64,000 nucleotides of DNA, from the NCBI RefSeq assembly GCF_013522705.1, contig NZ_JAAMRE010000004.1, positions 1-64,000 of the forward strand. Reading direction: 5' to 3'. The DNA comes from Pseudomonas lurida (lineage in GTDB: Bacteria; Pseudomonadota; Gammaproteobacteria; Pseudomonadales; Pseudomonadaceae). This document shows, piece after piece, positions 50,315-64,000 of this stretch (within the stretch, counting starts at the first letter, position 1; each line of letters starts with the position of its first letter). Under the pieces are notes generated by a model. It did no database searches, was not told where the DNA came from, and worked only from the letters and a program-made list of their open reading frames with translations. The position numbers and the translations under genes are program-made.

Positions 50315-51145
50315 ATGGATTCCACTGAGCGGAATGAAAACCTCAAGGAAGTCGGTGCTGGCGGCGTATCACGGTTGTTTGCGCTGCTGCGCACGTTGGG
50401 CGAGGTTTCGCAAGACGGCGAACGTGTGACCCAGCTTGCGCAACAGGTCGGCCTGTCCCAACCCACCACCCACCGCCTGCTGCGCAGCCTGATGGAGGAG
50501 GGCATGGTGGAGCAGGACGCGCGCAGCAAGCGCTATCGCCTGAGCCTGGAGTTCTTCGCCCTGGCGGCCAATGCGGGCAAGACCGGTAACCTGCGCGACT
50601 TGGTACGACCGAGCCTGTTGCGCCTGAGCGCCTCCTTGGGCGATTCGCTGTTTTTACTGGCGCGCAGCGGCTTCGATGCGATCTGCCTGGACCGCAGCGA
50701 AGGCCCGTACCCGATCCGCACCTTCACCGGTGACATCGGTGGGCGCGTCGCTCTTGGCGTGGGTCAGGGCAGCCTGGCGATCCTCGCGTTCCTGCCGGAG
50801 GAAGAGCGCGAAACCGTGATCCGCTACAACCTGCCTCGGCTCAAGGATTTTCACCTGTACGACGAAGTGCTGCTGCGTTCGGAAGTGGAGAACGTGCGCA
50901 CCCTGGGCTACGCGGCGCGTAACACCGGGGTGCTGGAAGGCATGGCGGGCCTGGCGGTGCCGATCCTCGATCGCGATGGGCACGCGGTGGCCGCATTGAG
51001 TGTGGCGACCATCAGTGACCGGTTGGGGCCGAGTCGCCTGCCTATGGTGGTGGAATTGCTCAAGCGCGAAGCCGCGGCCATCGGGCCGAGGATCAATCCG
51101 TTTGATCCGACGTTGCGCAGGCCGTCGAAGACGTTTGGCGATTGA
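50315..51145 (+). CDS. IclR-family transcriptional regulator
   Basis: A protein of 276 residues from ATG 50315; the open frame runs much further upstream through the antisense of the ATPase gene. The winged HTH is RVTQLAQQVGLSQPTTHRLL, and the effector domain has LARSGFDAICLDRSEGPYPI and GVLEGMAGLAVPILDRDGHAV (by ends). It is divergent from the ABC/oxidoreductase operon and probably its regulator. TCACTGAACGGA (50250-50261) and a similar CCACTGAGCGGA that covers the first codons (50322-50333) may be binding sites. Confidence 0.9.
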   Translation: MDSTERNENLKEVGAGGVSRLFALLRTLGEVSQDGERVTQLAQQVGLSQPTTHRLLRSLMEEGMVEQDARSKRYRLSLEFFALAANAGKTGNLRDLVRPSLLRLSASLGDSLFLLARSGFDAICLDRSEGPYPIRTFTGDIGGRVALGVGQGSLAILAFLPEEERETVIRYNLPRLKDFHLYDEVLLRSEVENVRTLGYAARNTGVLEGMAGLAVPILDRDGHAVAALSVATISDRLGPSRLPMVVELLKREAAAIGPRINPFDPTLRRPSKTFGD

Positions 51146-51272
51146 CCTGGGGGCTGAATCGGAGGGCAAGGCCTACTTTGGCGGGGATACTTTTCTCACT
51201 GCGTTCGGGCCGTGGTCCGAGCGTGCAAATGTCATGTTCTTTCAGGAGGTTGTACTGTTACTGCGGGGTGCT

Positions 51273-51301
51273 GGAACCGTTAAGTCGTAGGCCGCCACAC
51301 A
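51273..51301 (+). promoter_or_regulatory. hrp box (HrpL/RspL ECF-sigma promoter)
   Basis: GGAACC at 51273-51278 and CCACACA at 51295-51301, separated by exactly 16 bp. This equals the consensus GGAACC-N16-CCAC-N2-A used by the HrpL sigma factor for type III secretion genes. It stands 67 bp before the best start codon of the next gene and points the same way. A match of all these fixed positions with correct spacing and orientation is unlikely by chance. Confidence 0.85.
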
Positions 51302-51368
51302 GGGAAAGTGATCCAGTGCAGGGTTTGCCTGGGTTGACAGTGTAGGACTCCATTAACGAGGAATGATG

Positions 51369-52568
51369 ATGAGCATGTTTTATCCGCCTGCGCCAAATTG
51401 CATGAGAAACGAGGCTTCCTATAACGCGATGCCAGTCAGCCAAGGTCAGTGGCGTGGTGCAGGTCAACCTGCACTGAGCGGTGGAGCGCTTCCTCCTGTG
51501 CGTATTTTGGGAGAGTTTGCAAACAACTTCGACTATTTCAGAACCCCAGGTTCTCCTTTCGTTTCGCGTGACACGCTTGAGCATGTGGCCGAACGTCCCA
51601 TGACCGGCGACCCTTACCATGACCGGATGACCATGCTCGCCAGGGAGATTTCCCGCAATCCTGAAATGGCTGACATGCTGGATGGCATCACCAATGGTGG
51701 TCAGCAGGATGGTCTTATCAGTCCGGACGATGTGCTCGAGAGTATGGCGGTGTACGGCGCCCCAAATACGTCCTCTCTTATGAACACAGACGATCAGCTC
51801 GCGAATACGGTTCTGTCCAGCGCGCGAAACGCGTCCACCGCCTTCTCGTCAGCCATGCGGGAGGTCGGTCCTGCAGGCATGCCCGGGGGAATGCGGCAAC
51901 AACGAATGAACCAGGTTTTTGCGCCGTGGCCTTCCTCTACAGGCGACACCTTGGGCGGTAAGGCTTCGGAATATGACGCCAAGCCTTATGCCAACGACAG
52001 CAACGAAGCCCTTTCCAATAAAGTACTGGCCCGTTTCAGCGCGCTAGAAGATCCGGATGCCCCAGGGTTTATCACCGATAAATCACTGAGTTCCGTCGCC
52101 GGCGGCTTTCACTTGGATGGGCGCCCAGCGACCCGGGATGAAGTGGACATCGCCAGGGAGGTGCAGAATCGGGGTGACTTGTTCAAGTCGCTCGACCGTG
52201 GTCAAAGCGGTTCGGTGGATGGCCGTTTCTCCCGAGACGACCTTGTTTACCTCTCCGATAACGATAAGGGAATGAGCGATTACGACCTGCTTAAAGGTAT
52301 CAAGGATAACTTCAGGCAATATACGGCGGGCGCCAACGACAGGTTCATCAACGTCTCCGAACTGGAAGAGGCAGCAGGTAAGAGGCCATCAACTCGAACG
52401 TTCACTCCAGAGGCGCGCCAACTGGCGGCTGAACTGCTGAGACGCCCAGGCTTGTTGCGTGAAACGGATATCGGCATTGGCGACAACGGTCCGGGCGCTG
52501 AAGACCGCCGATTCGATATGATCAACATCGACTACATGATGGGAAAACGAAAGCCGGACGCCAACTGA
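51369..52568 (+). CDS. Predicted type III secreted protein with three EF-hand-like repeats (HrpK-like)
   Basis: A protein of 399 residues from ATG 51369. In-frame ATGs also occur at 51363 and 51366, but GAGGA at 51358-51362 is best spaced for 51369. The N-terminus MSMFYPPAPNCMRNEAS has no acidic residue in the first twelve and is hydrophobic early, as in Hrp effectors. Three repeats (about 45-125, 215-300, 330-392) share a hydrophobic opening (ILGEF, VLARF), a VA helix, ARE and an Asp-rich loop (LDGITNGGQQDGLISPDD; LDRGQSGSVDGRFSRDD). No signal peptide or membrane span. GC is lower than nearby genes. HrpK resemblance is from memory. Confidence 0.7.
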   Translation: MSMFYPPAPNCMRNEASYNAMPVSQGQWRGAGQPALSGGALPPVRILGEFANNFDYFRTPGSPFVSRDTLEHVAERPMTGDPYHDRMTMLAREISRNPEMADMLDGITNGGQQDGLISPDDVLESMAVYGAPNTSSLMNTDDQLANTVLSSARNASTAFSSAMREVGPAGMPGGMRQQRMNQVFAPWPSSTGDTLGGKASEYDAKPYANDSNEALSNKVLARFSALEDPDAPGFITDKSLSSVAGGFHLDGRPATRDEVDIAREVQNRGDLFKSLDRGQSGSVDGRFSRDDLVYLSDNDKGMSDYDLLKGIKDNFRQYTAGANDRFINVSELEEAAGKRPSTRTFTPEARQLAAELLRRPGLLRETDIGIGDNGPGAEDRRFDMINIDYMMGKRKPDAN

Positions 52569-52718
52569 GATCGCGTGGTCTGGTCAGCTCGAGCCGCTAT
52601 GGCGGTTAGCAAGGCAGCTCGGCTGATCATCATCTCGATAAAGGACAAACCTCGGGAAGGTCGGATCCAATTACGGTATAACCCTCGAACGCTTTTGTGA
52701 TCCGAGGCCCCGTTTTTC

Positions 52719-54074
52719 ATGCAAAGCCCTTTGCAACGCCCGCTGTGGCAGGTCTACCTGATCTTTCTCGCACCCATGGTGCTGTCCAACTTCCTGCAGA
52801 GCTTTTCCGGCACCCTCAATGGCATCTATGTCGGGCAGATGCTCGGTACCCAGGCGTTGGCAGCGGTCTCGGGGATGTTTCCCATCGTGTTCTTTTTCAT
52901 TGCCCTGGTGATCGGCCTGGGCGCTGGCGCGTCGGTATTGATCGGCCAGGCCTGGGGTGCCCAGGAAACGGGCATGGTCAAGTCGATTACCGGCGCCACG
53001 TTGACCCTGGGCGCACTGGTGGGGTTGATTGCGGCGGTGCTTGGCAGCCTGTTCGCGCGCTCGGCGTTGCAGGCACTGGGGACACCGCTGGATGTGCTCG
53101 ACGATGCGGTCGGCTATGCGCGGATGATGATGCTGATCATGCCGTTGCTGCTGGTGTTTATCCTCTACACCCAACTGTTGCGCGGGGTCAGCGACACGAT
53201 TTCACCTTTGCTGGCGCTGATGGTCTCGACCCTGGTCGGCTTGCTGCTGACTCCGGCATTGATACGCGGCTGGCTCGGCCTGCCACCGCTGGGCATCCAG
53301 AGCGCGGTGTACGCCGGCCTGGTGGGTAACGCTGCGGCGATGCTGTTTTTGATCCTGCGCCTGCGCGGTAAAAATCATGTAATGGCACCGGACCGCGAGT
53401 TGCTTGCAGCGTTACGCCTGGACCGCGCGATTCTCGGCAAAGTCCTGCGTATCGGCTTGCCCACCGGCCTGCAGATGGTGGTGTTGTCGTTGTCGGAATT
53501 GGTCATCCTGGCCCTGGTCAACGGCCACGGCTCCCAGGCCACGGCGGCTTATGGCGCGGTGACGCAGATCGTCAACTACGTGCAGTTCCCGGCCTTGTCC
53601 ATTGCCATCACCGCCTCGATCCTCGGCGCCCAGGCCATCGGCGCCGGGCGCCTGGAGCGCATCGGGCCGATCCTGCGCACCGGGCTGCTGATCAATACCT
53701 GCCTGACCGGCGGGTTGATTGTGCTGGGTTATGCACTGTCGCACTGGCTGCTCGGTCTGTTCATCACCGACGCGGCGGCACGGGTCAACGCCGAACACCT
53801 ACTGCACATCATGTTGTGGAGCATCCTGGTGTTCGGCTTTCAGGCGGTGGTGGGCGGCATCATGCGCGCCAGCGGCGTGGTGCTGATGCCGGTGGCGATT
53901 TCGATTTTCTGCGTGCTGTGCGTCGAGTTGCCGATGGCCTACCTGTTCAATGCCCATTTCGGTCTGGAAGGGGTGTGGATGGCGTTCCCGGTCACCTACT
54001 TGGCGATGCTCGGGCTGCAGACCGCGTATTACCGGTTGGTATGGCGGCATAAGCAGATCAAACGGTTGGTGTGA
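52719..54074 (+). CDS. MATE family multidrug/toxic-compound exporter
   Basis: A 451-residue inner-membrane protein with about 12 hydrophobic segments in two homologous halves. N-terminal FLAPMVLSNFLQSFSGTLNG, GAGASVLIGQAWGAQE near 70, and the second-half equivalents GLPTGLQMVVLSLSELVILAL (by ends) and ITASILGAQAIGAGRLERI, are typical of the MATE family. It exports cations or drugs in exchange for Na+ or H+. No regulator is adjacent. Export of a siderophore intermediate cannot be excluded given the NRPS 1 kb downstream. Confidence 0.9.
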   Translation: MQSPLQRPLWQVYLIFLAPMVLSNFLQSFSGTLNGIYVGQMLGTQALAAVSGMFPIVFFFIALVIGLGAGASVLIGQAWGAQETGMVKSITGATLTLGALVGLIAAVLGSLFARSALQALGTPLDVLDDAVGYARMMMLIMPLLLVFILYTQLLRGVSDTISPLLALMVSTLVGLLLTPALIRGWLGLPPLGIQSAVYAGLVGNAAAMLFLILRLRGKNHVMAPDRELLAALRLDRAILGKVLRIGLPTGLQMVVLSLSELVILALVNGHGSQATAAYGAVTQIVNYVQFPALSIAITASILGAQAIGAGRLERIGPILRTGLLINTCLTGGLIVLGYALSHWLLGLFITDAAARVNAEHLLHIMLWSILVFGFQAVVGGIMRASGVVLMPVAISIFCVLCVELPMAYLFNAHFGLEGVWMAFPVTYLAMLGLQTAYYRLVWRHKQIKRLV

Positions 54075-54115
54075 TAGAAAAAATGCGCACATTCGGCACC
54101 GGCGGCGTCTGAGTC

Positions 54116-54238
54116 ATGACAAACCCTTACGCGAATTTACTTCAGGTTCCCGGCGCCCGCGCCTTTGTGCTGGCGGGCATGCTTGCGCGCATGACTGGGG
54201 TGTCGGCGGTTGGGGTAGTTTGCTATGCGCTGGGGTGA
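54116..54238 (+). pseudogene. N-terminal remnant of an MFS transporter gene
   Basis: Forty codons start MTNPYANLLQVPGARAFVLA and continue GMLARMTGVSAVG before a TGA. This is the standard N-terminus and first membrane segment of a Pseudomonas MFS family, from memory. The rest of the gene (about 350 codons) is missing, and the reading frame ends inside the 3' end of the convergent hicB. It looks like a gene cut by the arrival of hicAB or by a deletion. Confidence 0.7.
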
Positions 54239-54585
54239 AGTTCTGCGAAGTGATGTTGCAGGAACTCATTCAGCGCCTGACGCGTCAGGTCATTGAGCGT
54301 GACTTTCCTGCGGGTCGCCGCCAGCGCCGCAGCTAAATGCAGGTCATGTCCGACCCGCACATTGAAAGATCCCTTGCAGGGTTTTTCCGGGGTTTGACCA
54401 AGGTTCTGGCACGTCACGAGATAGTCGTCCACGGCCTCCTGAAAAGCGGCATCCAAATCAGCCACGGTTTTTCCTTCGTAGCTGATCAGCGCCTTGATGA
54501 ATAGGATCTTGCCGAACAGGCAGTTGTCTTCAAGGCTGGCCTCGATAGAGCCGATGTAGCCTTTGTGTTTGAGTTGGTTGTTCAC
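54223..54585 (-). CDS. hicB: HicB-family antitoxin
   Basis: A protein of 120 residues from GTG 54585, overlapping the toxin stop by GTGA. The N-terminal HicB-like RNase-H-fold domain has YIGSIEASLEDNCLFGKI and GKTVADLDAAFQEAVDDYL. The C-terminal part FNVRVGHDLHLAAALAATRR, by ends, and LNDLTRQALNEFLQHH forms a ribbon-helix-helix DNA-binding domain. It neutralises HicA and represses the operon. It reads toward and slightly overlaps the MFS remnant. Confidence 0.92.
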   Translation of the reverse strand: MNNQLKHKGYIGSIEASLEDNCLFGKILFIKALISYEGKTVADLDAAFQEAVDDYLVTCQNLGQTPEKPCKGSFNVRVGHDLHLAAALAATRRKVTLNDLTRQALNEFLQHHFAELHPSA

Positions 54586-54833
54586 TGAATCAGTTCTCCT
54601 GATTTCAATTGTTCGATGATCTGGCGTCGAATGTACTGCTTCAGTTCGTTGCCAGGGTGAGGCTTGTGCAGCGTGATCATTGCAGTGGGGTCGCCACTGT
54701 CGAACTTGACGCGGCTTCCAGCCCCTTCGATCTGTGTGTAGCCCAGGCGACGCAGCAGCGTGACGAGTTCGGGCCATGTAAATGCCATTTGCTCATTGAG
54801 CAGTTTGGCCAGCAGCTTTTCATTTTTGGACAC
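54582..54833 (-). CDS. hicA: HicA-family mRNA interferase toxin
   Basis: A protein of 83 residues from GTG 54833 with AAGGAACGCC upstream. The double-stranded-RNA-binding-like fold shows in TWPELVTLLRRLGYTQIEGAG, by ends, then SRVKF, and TLHKPHPGNELKQYIRRQII. The usual catalytic His after GS in HicA proteins is not at its normal place; here the text reads GAGSRVKFD. The C-terminal HKPHPGNELK part is typical of a common subtype. It is the first gene of the hicAB operon. Confidence 0.9.
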   Translation of the reverse strand: MSKNEKLLAKLLNEQMAFTWPELVTLLRRLGYTQIEGAGSRVKFDSGDPTAMITLHKPHPGNELKQYIRRQIIEQLKSGELIQ

Positions 54834-54849
54834 GGCGTTCCTTGCGTGT

Positions 54850-54863
54850 AACTAAATGTAGTT
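54850..54863. promoter_or_regulatory. Inverted repeat upstream of hicA, probable HicB operator
   Basis: AACT-AAATGT-AGTT, extended imperfectly to GTAACT/AGTTGC, lies 17 bp upstream of the hicA start on its promoter side. Ribbon-helix-helix antitoxins usually bind short palindromes in this place. Confidence 0.5.
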
Positions 54864-54964
54864 GCATAAGGTGGTTTCCGTCAATGCTAGCTCGGTTACG
54901 TGCATCTTTCCCGTCACAGGTGTAACCCTTGATGACGCTCGGTTTCGCGCCTGCATCCCCTCGC

Positions 54965-54987
54965 TAATTTTTCCTTTCGCGATTCGT
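54965..54987 (+). promoter_or_regulatory. Candidate iron-starvation (PvdS) promoter for the NRPS
   Basis: CTAATTTTTCC with TAATT at 54965-54969 and CGT at 54985-54987, 15 bp apart, resembles the PvdS-dependent box (TAAAT, 15-17 bp, CGT) with one mismatch. It lies 55 bp before the NRPS start, oriented with it, in a 209-bp gap between hicA and the NRPS with no other gene. Confidence 0.55.
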
Positions 54988-55042
54988 TTTATAGGGACGA
55001 CGTGCCTTTGTGCTTCCTGCCTATTGCTCCGGATCCCAAGAA

Positions 55043-64000
<8,958 letters not shown>

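Noticed and set aside
54241..54777. Extended 184-codon frame around hicB
   Set aside because: The extra N-terminal part overlaps the hicA coding region. The GTG at 54585 with the GTGA overlap gives a standard HicB length.

Overview
The window reads as chromosomal DNA of a fluorescent Pseudomonas of the P. fluorescens group. The evidence is high GC with strong G/C third-position bias, many P. fluorescens-type REP/REPIN palindromes, an arylesterase almost identical (from memory) to the characterised P. fluorescens enzyme, a pyoverdine-type NRPS, a Pseudomonas-type metallothionein and an NrtR-pncA-pncB-nadE locus. No rRNA, tRNA, CRISPR array, IS transposase or phage gene was seen.

Layout. 1-2.6 kb: the end of an arabinose-type ABC permease (araH), a tandem REPIN array, a secreted aldose 1-epimerase and an SDR, probably one pentose/hexose catabolic locus. 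2.7-6.6 kb: two GST-fold proteins, an AraC regulator and an MFS exporter. 6.6-8.5 kb: three copies of a 137-bp palindromic element and a duplicated 3' fragment of uppP beside the intact gene. 8.7-17.5 kb: GNAT, a GlxA-type regulator, an electrophile-response operon (TetR, DJ-1/PfpI, Old Yellow Enzyme) with a clear operator, quinone oxidoreductase plus MFS divergent from a LysR gene, DoxX, and an arylesterase. 17.5-31 kb: an outer-membrane porin with a secreted glyoxalase-fold protein, alcohol dehydrogenase, histidine-phosphatase-like protein, cobF, esterase, CPA2 K+/H+ antiporter, a hydrolase-YaaW fusion, mntH, LysR, and a YdcZ pair. 31-36 kb: metallothionein, small conserved proteins, AraC, XapX and a purine nucleoside uptake pair (Tsx-like channel plus NUP protein) preceded by a PUR-box-like operator.

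36.2-43 kb: an AraC regulator divergent from a polyol-binding protein and a sorbitol dehydrogenase with no permease or ATPase between them, then the NAD salvage operon pncA-pncB-nadE divergent from nrtR with a strong palindromic operator. 43-51 kb: a multi-hairpin Pseudomonas repeat and a tightly overlapping seven-gene operon joining a spermidine/putrescine-type ABC importer to a three-subunit opine/D-amino-acid-type flavin oxidoreductase, divergent from an IclR regulator. 51.2-52.6 kb: a lower-GC gene for an EF-hand-like three-repeat protein preceded by a perfect hrp box (GGAACC-N16-CCAC-N2-A), a strong candidate for an orphan type III secreted protein. 52.7-55 kb: a MATE exporter, a truncated MFS gene and a hicAB toxin-antitoxin pair. 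55-64 kb: the first 2986 codons of a pyoverdine side-chain NRPS (C-A-T-E, C-A-T, C...), predicted to load D-Ser then Lys, with a candidate iron-starvation (PvdS) promoter.

The most notable observations are the hrp-box gene, two places where the 3' end of a gene has been duplicated together with a palindromic element, the natural proline at the perhydrolase-switch position of the esterase, the hydrolase-YaaW fusion and the polyol locus without permeases. Family assignments rest on motif recognition and memory of family sequences. No database search was possible.
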